Positions 15,438 through 25,128 of a stretch of 64,000 nucleotides of DNA are shown here, one piece after another. The notes beneath the pieces were generated by a model, which was given only the letters and a program-made list of their open reading frames with translations, was not told the DNA's origin and ran no database searches. The position numbers and the translations under genes are program-made. Each line of letters opens with the position of its first letter. Position 1 is the stretch's first letter. This DNA comes from Acidobacteriaceae bacterium TAA 166. Lineage in GTDB: Bacteria; Acidobacteriota; Terriglobia; Terriglobales; Acidobacteriaceae. Location of the stretch: positions 3,836,001 to 3,900,000 of the forward strand of contig ATWD01000001.1 of NCBI GenBank assembly GCA_000421065.1. Reading direction: 5' to 3'.

Positions 15438-16211
15438 TTAGAACGAGGAGTCGTCTCCGCCGCCCGAGTCATCGCTGAAGTCCGAGTCCGAATCGAAGTT
15501 GTCCGAAGTATCGTCGCTCGAGCCGGAGTCCATGAATCCATCGCCGAAGTTGTGGTCGTTGTTATCGACGGCCTCGGAGTAGGCGGACTCTCCGCGGCGG
15601 TCTTCGATGTCGGGGGAGAGGTTGTTCTCATGCTCTCGTCCGCTGCTATCGCCGTAGTAGTTATTAATAACCTCAGGCCGCTCTTCGCCAAAACCGCCGA
15701 GGTTGGAGCCATATCCGGCGGCGTGATCGAAGCCGTGCATCAGGCTTTCAATCCCCTCAAAGGCGAGAGCGCCCGCGGCTACACCGGCGGCCGTCTGCGC
15801 CGCGCCGCGCAAAAATCCGCCCGGCTGCGGAGCGCCGTATCCCTGCGCGTAACCCGCAGCGGGAGCGTACTGCACGGGAGCGTACTGCACGGGAGCGGAT
15901 TGTACCGGCGCATACTGTACCGGAGGCGGAGGGGCGGGCTGCTCGTTGCGGCCAAACAGGCCCCCAAGGAAGCTGGTAGTGTGCTGCGGCTGCGGTTGCT
16001 GCTGCTGGCGGAGCTGCTCAAGCTGGCTCTGTGCCTGGTCAAGAGCATACTGTTGCACCAGCACTGTCTGGGCGAGGATATAGAGAGCGTCCGGGTTGCG
16101 CCCGAGCGTCTGCCGCAGCATCTCTTCGGCGTCGAGATCCTTCTCCTGCAGCTGGGTCTGATTGACGCGCTGAATCAGGCCCTGAAGCATCTGTTGTTCC
16201 TGGGGTGTCAT
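15438..16211 (-). CDS. DUF2076 family protein with acidic tail
   Basis: This is a 257-residue protein. The N-terminal DUF2076 region starts MTPQEQQMLQGLIQRV and continues through DALYILAQTVLVQQYALDQA. A Gln-rich coiled segment and a Pro/Gln repeat stretch with several VQYAP copies come next, then a Gly-rich hydrophobic stretch and a C-terminal tail almost wholly Asp, Ser and Gly. The ATG at 16211 follows AAGGAG. A longer frame to 16394 runs into a repeat. The function of the family is unknown; the layout suggests an envelope-associated protein. Confidence 0.85.
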   Translation of the reverse strand: MTPQEQQMLQGLIQRVNQTQLQEKDLDAEEMLRQTLGRNPDALYILAQTVLVQQYALDQAQSQLEQLRQQQQPQPQHTTSFLGGLFGRNEQPAPPPPVQYAPVQSAPVQYAPVQYAPAAGYAQGYGAPQPGGFLRGAAQTAAGVAAGALAFEGIESLMHGFDHAAGYGSNLGGFGEERPEVINNYYGDSSGREHENNLSPDIEDRRGESAYSEAVDNNDHNFGDGFMDSGSSDDTSDNFDSDSDFSDDSGGGDDSSF

Positions 16212-16303
16212 GGAGCTCCTTCTGGCGCACCATCCGCCGGCATATATGACGCAAATAGGTACGAAAAGGGTAGTGCGGCGGTTTCGTTTCTTTCGCGAAT
16301 TAG

Positions 16304-16437
16304 GCGCTGCCGCCTGGGCGCCCTGCGCGGGCGGCGCGAAGATTCTCTCAAGCGACCAACGGGAGCCCCACCCCGAAGTGAGTACACACTTCACAAAGGG
16401 TGCGCCCCATGCGCAGTGGGCCCATGCCGGCAGGCCA
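16304..16437. repeat. Palindromic intergenic repeat, shortened copy
   Basis: This is a copy in the opposite orientation. It starts GCGCTGCCGCC, retains one inner arm (CAAGCGACCAACGGGAG) and the distal GCAGTGGGCCC...GGCAGGCCA end, and lacks the facing arm. It lies between the VWA and DUF2076 genes, 20 bases beyond the VWA stop. Confidence 0.8.
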
Positions 16438-16457
16438 GAGCCTTAAATGGATACAGT

Positions 16458-17699
16458 CTAGTGAACCGTCTTCATGCGACGCGACATGAAGTCCATCAAT
16501 AGATAATTTCCCAATGTCTGTGGCGTGGTGAAGTAGGCCTTGCCGCGGCACATGGCGCTCACCTTCTGCACAAACTGCATCAGGGGGAAGTCATTGGCCA
16601 GCATGAAGGTGTTGATCATGATTCCGGACCGCTTGCAGCGCGAGACCTCCTCGAGCGTTTCTTCGATCACCAGCGGATCCAGGCCGAAGGCGTTCTTGTA
16701 GATGCGCCCGTCGGGCAGCGTCAGCGCCGAAGGCTTACCGTCGGTGATCATCACGATCTGCTTCATGTCCTTGTTCTGCCTGGCGAGAATGCGTTGCGCC
16801 AGACGCAGGCCATCGCGGGTGTTGGTATAGTGCGGACCAACCTTGACGCGCGAGAGCTGCGAGACCGGAATCTCCTCCGCCGTGTCGTGAAAGAGCACTA
16901 GATTCAGCGTATCGCCGGGGAACTGCGTGCGAATCAGGTGCGACAGCGCCATGGCGACGCGCTTGGCGGGCGTAAAGCGGTCCTCGCCGTAAAGAATCAT
17001 CGAGTGCGAGCAATCCAGCATCACCACCGTCGCGCAGGAGGATTGGTAGTCGGACTGATGCACCTGCAGATCGGAGTATTCGATGTTGAGCGGCGTATGC
17101 TCCTCGCCCTCGACAGCGGTGCGGATACCCTCGCGCGCAAAGACGCTCGAGAAGGTCGCGGTGACATCCAGATTGAGCGTGTCGCCGAACTCGTAGAGCT
17201 TGGAGGAGCCATTGACCTCGACCCCGGCGGCCTCGTGCCGGGTGTCATGGCGGCCGAAGTTCGACTTGCCCAGCGGCCCCAGCAGATCGCGCAGGGCCTT
17301 GTAGCCGAGGAAGTCCATGCCTTTATCGGTCACCTCGAAGCGGGCGTCCTCCCCACCTTCTTCCGTCTCGCCCTGTCCCTGTTGCGGCGTCTCGGCGTTG
17401 ATGAAGTTCTGCTCCTGCATCTTCTGGATAATCTTGTCGATCAACTCTTCCACCTGGTCTTCGGGAAGCGTCTCGAACTTCTCCTGCGCCTCTTCGTCGA
17501 ACAGCTCGCCGGACTCAAGCGCCTGACGGATGGCATCGCGCAGATTCTCCATCGTCTGGTCGTTGAACTCCTGAAAGTTGGAGTAGGGATCGTTGAAGCC
17601 AGAGTCGAGGAAGAAGTCCGAGAGCGCCTGCATCAGATCTTCAAGGCCGAAGCCCGAGGAGAGGTCGCCGGTGAATTTGGTATAGCGAACGCGTTTCAT
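16458..17699 (-). CDS. VWA domain protein (partner of MoxR/chelatase-type ATPase)
   Basis: This is a 413-residue cytoplasmic protein. The N-terminal half is helical and acidic (many Glu at about 50-125). The C-terminal half is a von Willebrand A domain with the metal-binding MIDAS motif D229-C-S231-H-S233 and the later ITDGKPS segment. VWA proteins of this type work with AAA+ ATPases of the MoxR/ChlI group in metal insertion or protein remodelling; such an ATPase is encoded upstream on the same strand. The start ATG is the only plausible one. A repeat copy and an alginate lyase gene separate it from the ATPase. Confidence 0.88.
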   Translation of the reverse strand: MKRVRYTKFTGDLSSGFGLEDLMQALSDFFLDSGFNDPYSNFQEFNDQTMENLRDAIRQALESGELFDEEAQEKFETLPEDQVEELIDKIIQKMQEQNFINAETPQQGQGETEEGGEDARFEVTDKGMDFLGYKALRDLLGPLGKSNFGRHDTRHEAAGVEVNGSSKLYEFGDTLNLDVTATFSSVFAREGIRTAVEGEEHTPLNIEYSDLQVHQSDYQSSCATVVMLDCSHSMILYGEDRFTPAKRVAMALSHLIRTQFPGDTLNLVLFHDTAEEIPVSQLSRVKVGPHYTNTRDGLRLAQRILARQNKDMKQIVMITDGKPSALTLPDGRIYKNAFGLDPLVIEETLEEVSRCKRSGIMINTFMLANDFPLMQFVQKVSAMCRGKAYFTTPQTLGNYLLMDFMSRRMKTVH

Positions 17700-17785
17700 C
17701 GATGGAACCCTCCGCTCAGGAACTCTTCATTAGAGTGTAGACCCTGGCTTCTCGATTCTTCTCGTCTTACTCTGGTATCCGGACC

Positions 17786-17968
17786 GATGGCCTGCCGGTC
17801 GGGCCCACCGCGCGGTCCTTAGCGGATCGCGAGTGAGCCGTCGGCGTTGGGCCTCCCGCTCGTCTGCGCAAAGATCTTTCAGGCGACCAACGGGAGCCGC
17901 CGACCCGAAGGGGATATACGCGTCACGAAGTGACCGCCGTCCGTGCAGGAAGCCCGCGCGGCAGCGCC
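17786..17968. repeat. Palindromic intergenic repeat abutting the alginate lyase stop codon
   Basis: This copy starts GATGGCCTGCCGG, has the arms CTCCCGCTCGTCTG and AGGCGACCAACGGGAG and the block GCGTCACGAAGTGACCGC, and ends GCGCGGCAGCGCC exactly at the alginate lyase stop codon. Part of the left half is rearranged compared with the long copies. Confidence 0.82.
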
Positions 17969-19104
17969 TAGTGCCGGGCTGTCGGAATATAGCCGTCGAT
18001 CACCGTGGTGCTGCCTCCGATGCGCGTGGCGAAGGTCGGCTGTTCGAGACCCTTGAGGAGGCCGGACGGAAGAGCGCCCGCACCAGGGGAATTCGCATAA
18101 AACTCGGCGAAGGCGTAGAAGTCTGAACCAGAATCGTCAAGCATCTGCGGCTCCGGCGTATAGGCCTTGACGATCTCGGGATCGGCGACGGCCTTGCCGA
18201 AGAAGCGCACGGCATCGCCTACGGTCCGGCCCGAAGGCGAGCGGTAGGCAAACAGATGCACCCCCTGCCCTTCGGCGAAGGCGGCAAGCGGGGTCAAGGG
18301 CTGCAGGGCGAACGACTGGTAATGAATGGCGCGCTCATGCCGGGCCATCTCCTTCGGCAGCGCCCCGCGCTGGTCGATCTCATCGATGGCCTGCTTGTAG
18401 ACGCCGACGCCCCAGGTAAAGAGATCGTCATCGGAGGAGATCACGCCGGTCGCGATCGCTGCCAGACCGCGCCAGTAGTGATGATTGTTCGTCTGGGTGC
18501 CGGCCTTGTCGAACTCCATCGTGCGATGAGCCACCTTGTTCATCCAGGCGATATCGCGCTTGACCATCGCCGGGTCGAGCGATGGCTCGTTGACCAGCAC
18601 CGATTCGCTGATGGCAACCGCACTCAACGTCCACTCCACCTGGAACCAGGCCTGCGAGCTCTCCTTGGGGTCGTAGGCCAGAAGAGTCCCGGCCGTGGCC
18701 CATTGATCTATCTGCTGCTGGGCGCACACCGCCTCGGTCTTCGAGGAGGTGATCAGCCATTGATTCATTCCCGCTGTGACGCGACGCTCGAAGTCATTAT
18801 AAGGACGAGTCGCGGGAGCCTCCGCCGGATTGACGGGACCATGTCCCCCGCTGATGTAGTGAGGAGGTATAACCATTCGGCCGGTAGGAGGAGTAATCGG
18901 CGCGAGGCTGGCGCAGGACTTCAGCGATGCTATAGCCTTCGCGGTCCGCGGGTCTTTGTTCTTCACCAGCTCCCGATGGCGCTGCTCTACGTCAATATAC
19001 GAAGCTTTGGGATGTACGACGTGCTCGGCCTGCAAGATCGGTCCACACGGAAAAATCAGGGCTAGGCACAGCGCTGCTACGGTCCGCTTTCGTTCCAGAT
19101 GCAT
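17968..19104 (-). CDS. Exported alginate lyase family protein
   Basis: This is a 378-residue protein with a signal peptide (about 1-27). The AlgL-type helical core includes TQTNNHHYWRGLAA and ERAIHYQSFALQPL; the Asn-His-His-Tyr-Trp and the later His/Tyr fit the active site of PL5-type alginate lyases that cut uronic-acid polysaccharides by beta-elimination in the periplasm. The ATG at 19104 follows GAGGGAGA. It starts 19 bases after the ATPase stop, so the two are probably co-transcribed. The substrate could be another uronate polymer. Confidence 0.85.
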   Translation of the reverse strand: MHLERKRTVAALCLALIFPCGPILQAEHVVHPKASYIDVEQRHRELVKNKDPRTAKAIASLKSCASLAPITPPTGRMVIPPHYISGGHGPVNPAEAPATRPYNDFERRVTAGMNQWLITSSKTEAVCAQQQIDQWATAGTLLAYDPKESSQAWFQVEWTLSAVAISESVLVNEPSLDPAMVKRDIAWMNKVAHRTMEFDKAGTQTNNHHYWRGLAAIATGVISSDDDLFTWGVGVYKQAIDEIDQRGALPKEMARHERAIHYQSFALQPLTPLAAFAEGQGVHLFAYRSPSGRTVGDAVRFFGKAVADPEIVKAYTPEPQMLDDSGSDFYAFAEFYANSPGAGALPSGLLKGLEQPTFATRIGGSTTVIDGYIPTARH

Positions 19105-19123
19105 TCTCCCTCTCACGGAGAGT

Positions 19124-20644
19124 CTAGTTGAATCCGCGCCGGGTGCGTCCGCGAGGATTCGACTCCTCCTGCTCGCGGTCGCGCATGCGTTCCGCATATT
19201 GGGTTGCCTGATCGGTGCGCTGCTTCTTCTCCGCGGCCGAGAAGACACGTTCCTCGGCGCGGCTGATCCGCTTATGCGCTGTCATTCCTTCCAGCAGAAA
19301 CTCGGCCGCGCTGACCGCCGTCTCTGGCGCAGACTTGGTATCGACCTGGAGTGGCGTGAGCTTCTCGATGAGCCCTTGAATCTGCCGCAGCTCAGTGAGC
19401 GACGAGGCTGCGGGCTGCGAGTCGTTCAGTTGCACCGTACCCCCCAGGTTGAACCACTGCTCGATCTGCTGCGTGTCCGTGTCAGCAAAGTATTGATCAA
19501 AGACCCCCGCCACGGCGGTGCGAATGATCTCGCGGATGACGGTCTCGGCTCCGCGCATCTCGCCTTCGTACTCGAGCTCGATCTTGCCGGAGATGCCGGG
19601 CAGCGCGGCGTAGATATCGCCGACGCGCGGCACCACCAGATCTTCGCCATGAAGGAAGGTGCGGCGCTCGGCGTTCGATACCACCAGCTCCATCGTCGTA
19701 ATCGGCAACCGCTGCGAGACGCCGGAGCGCTTGTCCACCTTCTTGTCCTCGCGGGCCGTGAAGGCGATCTGCTCGACGATCTGGCGGATGTAGTGCGGAA
19801 TCTCGATCTCCGCGGTGGGCCGTTTCGACCACGCCTCCTGCGCGGTAATGCGGATCCCCTCTTCGACGTCCTCCGGATAGTGTGTGCGAATCTCCGAGCC
19901 GATACGGTCCTTGAGCGGCGTCACGATCTTGCCGCGAGCGGTGTAGTCCTCTGGATTGGCGCTGAAGACGATGGCCACATCGAGCGGAAGGCGCACAGGA
20001 TAGCCTTTAATCTGCACATCGCCCTCCTGCATGATGTTGAACAGCGCCACCTGGATCTTTCCGGCGAGATCCGGCACCTCATTGATGGCGAAGATGCCGC
20101 GGTTGGCGCGCGGCAGAAGGCCATAGTGCATGGTCAGCTCCGAGCCCAGGTCCTGATTCGAGCGCGCCGCCTTGATCGGATCGATATCGCCCACCAGGTC
20201 GGCCACGGTCACATCCGGCGTAGCCAGCTTCTCGACAAATCGCTCTTCCGGGGTGAGCCAGGCGATCGGCGTCTCGTCCCCAAGCTTCGCGATCAGGTCG
20301 CGCGAATATTTGCTGATGGGAGCATACGGATTATCCCGAACCTCCGATCCCGCGATGTACGGCGTATGCGGGTCGAGCAGCCCCGTCAGCGAACGCAGAA
20401 TGCGCGACTTCGCCTGTCCGCGCAGGCCCAGTAGAATAAAGTTGTGGCGCGAGAGCAGGGCATTGACGATCTGCGGAACCACGGTATCCTCGTAGCCGAC
20501 GATCCCGGGAAAGATCGTCTCCTTCGAGCGCAGCCGGGCGATCAGGTTCTCCCTCAGCTCGTCCTTCACACTGCGGGCGAGGCGTTCAGGGGTAAATTCG
20601 CTGTTGCGGAGGGCGCCGAGGGTCGCGGGAAGAGAGTTCGCCAT
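19124..20644 (-). CDS. MoxR/magnesium-chelatase-subunit-I-like AAA+ ATPase
   Basis: This is a 506-residue AAA+ protein. Walker A reads GLRGQAKS (73-80). The Walker B region reads FAINEVPDL, with Asn before the Glu rather than Asp. The sensor region contains [12 protein letters not shown] and the arginine finger region is [15 protein letters not shown]. Such ATPases act with VWA proteins, and one is encoded downstream. The ATG at 20644 ([10 protein letters not shown]) is chosen over a longer frame with a poor N-terminus. It is third in a run TPR-mgtC-ATPase-alginate lyase. The client is unknown. Confidence 0.88.
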   Translation of the reverse strand: MANSLPATLGALRNSEFTPERLARSVKDELRENLIARLRSKETIFPGIVGYEDTVVPQIVNALLSRHNFILLGLRGQAKSRILRSLTGLLDPHTPYIAGSEVRDNPYAPISKYSRDLIAKLGDETPIAWLTPEERFVEKLATPDVTVADLVGDIDPIKAARSNQDLGSELTMHYGLLPRANRGIFAINEVPDLAGKIQVALFNIMQEGDVQIKGYPVRLPLDVAIVFSANPEDYTARGKIVTPLKDRIGSEIRTHYPEDVEEGIRITAQEAWSKRPTAEIEIPHYIRQIVEQIAFTAREDKKVDKRSGVSQRLPITTMELVVSNAERRTFLHGEDLVVPRVGDIYAALPGISGKIELEYEGEMRGAETVIREIIRTAVAGVFDQYFADTDTQQIEQWFNLGGTVQLNDSQPAASSLTELRQIQGLIEKLTPLQVDTKSAPETAVSAAEFLLEGMTAHKRISRAEERVFSAAEKKQRTDQATQYAERMRDREQEESNPRGRTRRGFN

Positions 20645-20693
20645 GTTGAAAGTATAGATGCTGGCTGAACGTCGAACGGCTCTTCTGAAGGTT

Positions 20694-21410
20694 TCATCCC
20701 TTCCAGCGCAGCTTGGAGACATAAGGAGGCACCGTGAGATCGCGGATCCGTTGAGGAGTTTCAGGCTCCGCATGGCCCTTCTGACGCCACTCAAGTTCGC
20801 ATTCGATCGAGCGAAGGGAGCCTTCGCCATAGAGCGCGGTCCATTCCTTGATTCTGTAACCCGCGCTCTTCAAGCGCTGGCGGAGCTCGTCTTCGGTCGG
20901 AAGAACGACCTCATCCAGCATTTCGTGAGAGAGGAACTGAAGCTCGAGCGACCCGGTGCGATGGATCGTGATCCGCTCTTCCACCCGCTTCAGGCCCCAC
21001 AGGATAAATAGGATCAGAAGCGTGCCCACGATCCCGAGAATCCACTGGCCGCCGCCGAAGATCAACCCCAGCACCGTGACGAACCATATCGTCGCCGCGG
21101 TCGTCACGCCGCGCACCAGCCCATCCTTGCGCAGAATCGCGCCCGCCCCGATAAATCCAATTCCGGAGAGGATGCCGAGAGGCAGACGCATTAGATCGAG
21201 CGTGACGAAGGAGCCAGGTGCCTTCCCCGTCGAATTCATCAACGCGTTGGCCTGGATCATGGACAGCGTCGCAGCCAGGCACACCAGCATCGTCGTCCGG
21301 ATGCCCAGACGCTTTCCCCGCTCGTCGCGGTTATAGCCAATCAGAAAGCTGGCTACGGCCGCCAGCAGGATGCGAATCGCGATCTCTTCCCACGTCATTG
21401 TGACAGGCAT
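20694..21410 (-). CDS. MgtC/SapB family membrane protein
   Basis: This is a 238-residue inner membrane protein. Four to five hydrophobic segments occupy the first 145 residues, including the hallmark [15 protein letters not shown] and [14 protein letters not shown] cytoplasmic C-terminal domain follows. MgtC-like proteins are linked to magnesium limitation and to regulation of ATP synthase or cation transport. It starts 18 bases after the TPR gene stop. Confidence 0.92.
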   Translation of the reverse strand: MPVTMTWEEIAIRILLAAVASFLIGYNRDERGKRLGIRTTMLVCLAATLSMIQANALMNSTGKAPGSFVTLDLMRLPLGILSGIGFIGAGAILRKDGLVRGVTTAATIWFVTVLGLIFGGGQWILGIVGTLLILFILWGLKRVEERITIHRTGSLELQFLSHEMLDEVVLPTEDELRQRLKSAGYRIKEWTALYGEGSLRSIECELEWRQKGHAEPETPQRIRDLTVPPYVSKLRWKG

Positions 21411-21428
21411 GCGAATTTAGATGTGAAT

Positions 21429-21740
21429 TCATCGGCTCAGGTCTTCGCGAAGAGCCTCCATCTCGGACAGCGCATGCTGATTCCCGGTGCGGGTGGCGGC
21501 GGAGATTCCGATGTGCAGGCGTTCCAGCGCTTCCTCGGTACGGCCCTGCTTGGCCAGCGTCTGGGCCGACATCTGGTAGCCGGGAACATAGTCCGGGTTG
21601 TGCTCGATCAGCGTCGCGAACTCGGCGAGCGCACGCTCCGTATCACCGTCTCCGAGGTAAGTCATCGCCAGACCGTAACGGGCGAAAGCATCCTTTGGGT
21701 TCTGTTCGAGCACCTGGTTGAGAAGAGCGATTCTATCCAT
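21429..21740 (-). CDS. Small TPR-repeat protein
   Basis: This is a 103-residue protein made of about two and a half tetratricopeptide repeats (LNQVLEQNPKDAFARYGLA, LAEFATLIEHNPDYVPGYQM, EEALERLHIGISAA). It would be a cytoplasmic protein-interaction module. The ATG at 21740 (MDRIALLNQ) begins the repeats directly; a longer frame adds an unlikely Arg-rich piece. It heads the minus-strand run leading to mgtC. Confidence 0.85.
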   Translation of the reverse strand: MDRIALLNQVLEQNPKDAFARYGLAMTYLGDGDTERALAEFATLIEHNPDYVPGYQMSAQTLAKQGRTEEALERLHIGISAATRTGNQHALSEMEALREDLSR

Positions 21741-21868
21741 GGCTCGATGTTCCGACGTTCGACGGCAGGTTGGCAAGCCGTGTGAAGATTTACACTAAGG
21801 AAACTTAAGCAGAGTCTTCCGTACGAGAAACGAATCAGAAGGTCTTGAGGATTCAACACCGGAAATCC

Positions 21869-22390
21869 ATGAGCGAAGTCGTCCTGACAAGAACCGTCAA
21901 TGAATCGCAGTCCGAACGCAGCGAGATTATCTTTCCCTCTGACGCCAATGCCCTGGGGAATCTCTTCGGCGGACGCCTGATGCAGTACATCGACCTAGTC
22001 GGCGCCATGGCCGCCAGCCGTCACGCCCGTGCCATCACGATCACCGCCAGCATGGATCATCTGGACTTTGTCGCTCCGGTCCAGATTGGCGATCTTCTGA
22101 TCCTGAAGGCCAGCGTCAATCGCGCCTTTCGCACCTCTATGGAGGTCGGCGTCAAGGCGATCGTCGAGGACATCCGTCACAATCGTCTCCGCCACGTCTC
22201 CTCGGCTTACCTTACCTACGTCGCTGTTAACCTGGATGGAAGCAAACTGGTCGTCCCTCAGGTCGTTCCGGAGACCGAACATCAGCAGCGTCGTTACGAG
22301 GACGCCGCCCGCCGCCGCGAGATGCGCTCCGGCGAGACCCAGCGCAAGAAAGAGATGCGTGCCTCCCTCGGGGACGGCTGGCACCTCTAA
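21869..22390 (+). CDS. Acyl-CoA thioesterase, hotdog fold
   Basis: This is a 173-residue protein with the hotdog-fold acyl-CoA thioesterase signature: DANALGNLFGGRLMQYIDLVG followed in family fashion by HLDFVAPVQIGDLL. It hydrolyses acyl-CoA to free acid and CoA in the cytoplasm. The C-terminus adds a charged Arg/Glu tail (RRREMRSGETQRKKEM). The ATG at 21869 is preferred to a TTG at 21845. The Mrp-like gene follows after 20 bases and is probably co-transcribed. Confidence 0.9.
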   Translation: MSEVVLTRTVNESQSERSEIIFPSDANALGNLFGGRLMQYIDLVGAMAASRHARAITITASMDHLDFVAPVQIGDLLILKASVNRAFRTSMEVGVKAIVEDIRHNRLRHVSSAYLTYVAVNLDGSKLVVPQVVPETEHQQRRYEDAARRREMRSGETQRKKEMRASLGDGWHL

Positions 22391-22410
22391 CCGATATCTC
22401 AGGAGAAGAA

Positions 22411-23241
22411 ATGGGACACATGGGAGCAGGAGCCCCGCAGCCACAGCCGCTGCCGGGAGTCGCGCACGTCGTAGCCGTAGGCAGTGGAAAGGGAGGCGTC
22501 GGCAAGACCACTGTCGCCGTCAACCTCTCCGTCGCGCTCGCGAAATTGGGATACAAGGTCGGCCTGGTCGATGCGGACATCTACGGCCCCAACGTCCCCA
22601 CCATGCTGGGGGCGACCCGCCAGCCCAACGTCGTCGGCGAAAACCGCATCGAGCCCGTGGTTGCGCACGGCGTGAAGTTCATCTCTATCGGCCTCATCTC
22701 CCCCGGCGACAAGCCGATGGTGATGCGCGGGCCCATGCTGCACCAGATCATCCGCCAGTTCCTCCAGCAGGTGGAGTGGGGCGAGCTCGACTTCCTGCTC
22801 ATCGACCTCCCTCCCGGAACCGGCGACGTCGTCATCTCGCTGGTCCAGACGGTTCCGCTCACCGGCGCCGTCGTCGTCTCGACCGGATCGAGCGTCGCGC
22901 TCGAGGACGCCCGCAAGGCGCTTGAGATGTTCCATCAGGTGAAGGTGGAGGTTCTGGGGCTGGTCGAGAACATGTCCCAGATGACGTTGCCCAGCGGCGA
23001 GGTGATCGACGTCTTCGGAGCGGGTGGAACCGAGCGCACCGCGGCGCAGTTCGGCCTCGACTTCCTTGGCGCCCTCGAGCTCAACCCGCAGATTCGCGAG
23101 GGTGGCGACCGTGGAATGCCCATCGCTCTGGCGGGACCTGATTCGAAGCTTTCCTCCGAGGTCTATAACGTCGCCCGTCGGGTCGCGGACAAGGCGAAGG
23201 AGATTGCGGCCAAGAGCGAAGACGTCTTCGAGATCAGCTAG
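22411..23241 (+). CDS. Mrp/NBP35-like P-loop ATPase without the CxxC motif
   Basis: This is a 276-residue protein with the deviant Walker A SGKGGVGKT (25-33), DADIYGPN (54-61) and DLPPGTGD (132-139), all diagnostic of the Mrp/ApbC iron-sulfur carrier group. After the conserved ENMS (186-189) the family normally has CPxCG, which holds the bridging cluster. Here the loop is QMTLPSGE with no cysteine, and the N-terminal DUF59 domain is absent. It may therefore act as an ATPase without cluster binding, or with cysteines supplied by a partner. Confidence 0.88.
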   Translation: MGHMGAGAPQPQPLPGVAHVVAVGSGKGGVGKTTVAVNLSVALAKLGYKVGLVDADIYGPNVPTMLGATRQPNVVGENRIEPVVAHGVKFISIGLISPGDKPMVMRGPMLHQIIRQFLQQVEWGELDFLLIDLPPGTGDVVISLVQTVPLTGAVVVSTGSSVALEDARKALEMFHQVKVEVLGLVENMSQMTLPSGEVIDVFGAGGTERTAAQFGLDFLGALELNPQIREGGDRGMPIALAGPDSKLSSEVYNVARRVADKAKEIAAKSEDVFEIS

Positions 23242-23258
23242 TTTTTATCGACTAAGGT

Positions 23259-23277
23259 GATGGCCCGCGGCAGCGCC
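23259..23277. repeat. Collapsed remnant of the palindromic repeat
   Basis: GATGGCCCGCGGCAGCGCC joins the left end (GATGGCC) and right end (GCGGCAGCGCC) of the repeat family with everything between removed. It sits between the Mrp-like gene and hrcA. Confidence 0.6.
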
Positions 23278-23342
23278 CGTCTTCTAAAGCGGGTTTCCAT
23301 CGCTTGACGCCAAGGTTAGACTGATTCCACCGGGGGAAGAGA

Positions 23343-24425
23343 ATGGCTGAGACGGGGCAGATCACGGCGCGGCAACGAGCCATCCTGACTGCCGTCATCG
23401 AAAGCTACATCGAGACCGGAGAGCCCGTCGGCTCGAAGACGATCGCGCGGCTACAGGGCCGCGAGGTCTCCGGGGTAAGCTCCGCGACCATTCGCAACGA
23501 GATGGCCGAGCTCTCTGACGCCGGCCTGCTCGAGCAGCCCCACACCTCCGCCGGCAGGATTCCCACCGCCAAGGCCTTTCGCATCTATGTGGAGCAGCTC
23601 AGCGCCCGGACCCACCCGCGAATCGACGGAAAACATCTGACCGAGCATTCACGCAGGCAGATCGACTCCAGCTTCGTCGGTATCGCCGGAACCAGCGCCG
23701 TGCTCGAGAGAACCTCGCATGTGCTGGCGACCCTCTCGAGCGGCGTCGGCGTCGCCATGGCCTCGGCCGCCGAGGGCGATCTGCTGGAGCATGTACACTT
23801 CTCGCGGCTGGCCGCAGCAAGTGTTCTGGCGGTCGTGGTCACCCGCTCCGGCATGGTTCGGGACCGCGTCCTGACGCTCGACCGCGACCTCACCCTGGTC
23901 GAGCTGAATACGGCGGCAAACTTCCTCAACGAGCACTTCCGCGGCTGGAGCGTCGAGCAGGTCCGTTCCGAACTCGCCCGGCTGGTCGAGCGCGAGCGCA
24001 GCGAGTATCAGCGCCTGGTGAACTCCGTACAGCAGCTCTGGTCGAAGGCGGTTCCGTCCTCGGGCACCCCTATGCCCTCGGTTTATGTGGAGGGAGTGGC
24101 CAACCTGGTCGGATCGAACGTCGACGGCGAGCGGCTGCGCGAGATGCTGGCCGCGCTCGAGGCCAAACAGCGCCTGGTGGGTCTGCTGAACGCCTACATC
24201 GACGCCCGTCAGGAGAGCGTACGCGTGATCTTCGACCTCGAGGAGCAGGCGCCCCAGATGGCGGGTCTGGTCCTGATCGCCGCCCCCGCCACTCTCGCCG
24301 GGGAGAGCCGGGGTACCATCGGGGTCATCGGGACCCCGCGCATGGACTACGAGAATACGATGAACGCGGTCAGCTATCTCTCCCGCGTCTTCGACCGCAT
24401 GCTGCCCTCTCCTGAGGAATCGTAA
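23343..24425 (+). CDS. hrcA: Heat-inducible transcription repressor
   Basis: This is a 360-residue HrcA repressor. It has an N-terminal winged helix (AILTAVIESYIETGEPVGSKT, then SSATIRNEMAEL), a GAF-like dimer domain and the C-terminal YLSRVFDRML. HrcA represses chaperone genes by binding CIRCE dyads and is folded by GroEL. I see no CIRCE element upstream of hrcA, grpE or dnaJ in this window, so its targets probably lie elsewhere. It precedes grpE and dnaJ on the same strand. The start is preceded by GGGGGAAGAG. Confidence 0.95.
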   Translation: MAETGQITARQRAILTAVIESYIETGEPVGSKTIARLQGREVSGVSSATIRNEMAELSDAGLLEQPHTSAGRIPTAKAFRIYVEQLSARTHPRIDGKHLTEHSRRQIDSSFVGIAGTSAVLERTSHVLATLSSGVGVAMASAAEGDLLEHVHFSRLAAASVLAVVVTRSGMVRDRVLTLDRDLTLVELNTAANFLNEHFRGWSVEQVRSELARLVERERSEYQRLVNSVQQLWSKAVPSSGTPMPSVYVEGVANLVGSNVDGERLREMLAALEAKQRLVGLLNAYIDARQESVRVIFDLEEQAPQMAGLVLIAAPATLAGESRGTIGVIGTPRMDYENTMNAVSYLSRVFDRMLPSPEES

Positions 24426-24527
24426 AGCTCCGTAAGGACTTAGCCGCACCGGATCATGGGCATCATGCCAGCTTGCTGAATCGGCGATAATAGAAGAGGA
24501 AAACGATCTATGAGGAGACACAATTCC

Positions 24528-25073
24528 ATGCAGGACGACAGTACCGTGCAGGCCGTGCAAGAGGGAGAGGTTGTGACCCGCCCTTCGGACGAGGCCGTGC
24601 AGGATACAGCTTCAGCCGAGCTGGAGCAGTTGAAAGGCGAGCGCGACCAGCTGCTGGACCGCCTGGCGCGGCTTCAGGCCGAGTTCGACAACGCACGCAA
24701 GCGCGAGGCCAAGGAGCGTCAGGACGCCCGCGACTACACCGTCTCGAGCACCGTCGAGCCATTCCTGGGTGTGATGGACAACTTCCAGCTGGCGCTCAGG
24801 TCCGGCGGTTCGGCCGAGCAGCTTCGCGCCGGCGTCGAACTGATTCTAAAGCAGATGGACGACGCACTGAAGGGCCTGAACGTGGTTCCGGTCGAGGCGG
24901 TCGGGGCACAGTTCGATCCCCGTGTGCACGAGGCGCTGGGAAGCGTTGAAACCAAGGAGTTCCCTGATCATCAGGTACTGGAGGAGATTCGTCGCGGATA
25001 CAAGATCCGCGAAAAGCTGCTTCGTCCGGCCCTGGTGAAGATCGCTTCGAATCCGGCGATGGTGAGTGACTAA
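24528..25073 (+). CDS. grpE: Nucleotide exchange factor GrpE
   Basis: This is a 181-residue DnaK co-chaperone that promotes ADP release. The long N-terminal coiled coil (about 28-75, LERDQLLDRLARLQAEFDN-like) leads into the conserved FLGVMDNFQLAL and the C-terminal beta domain with EFDPRVHEAL-type and GYKIREKLLRPALV segments. The ATG at 24528 has a GAGGAG site inside the alternative upstream ATG at 24510. It is flanked by hrcA and dnaJ; dnaK itself is not in this cluster. Confidence 0.95.
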   Translation: MQDDSTVQAVQEGEVVTRPSDEAVQDTASAELEQLKGERDQLLDRLARLQAEFDNARKREAKERQDARDYTVSSTVEPFLGVMDNFQLALRSGGSAEQLRAGVELILKQMDDALKGLNVVPVEAVGAQFDPRVHEALGSVETKEFPDHQVLEEIRRGYKIREKLLRPALVKIASNPAMVSD

Positions 25074-25128
25074 GCACCAAACGCCGTCCCGAGGGTTAGC
25101 GTTAAATAAATTGAAGGTACGTTGAAGG

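Noticed and set aside
24426..24527. CIRCE element before grpE
   Set aside because: No dyad close to TTAGCACTC-N9-GAGTGCTAA in this gap, nor before hrcA or dnaJ.
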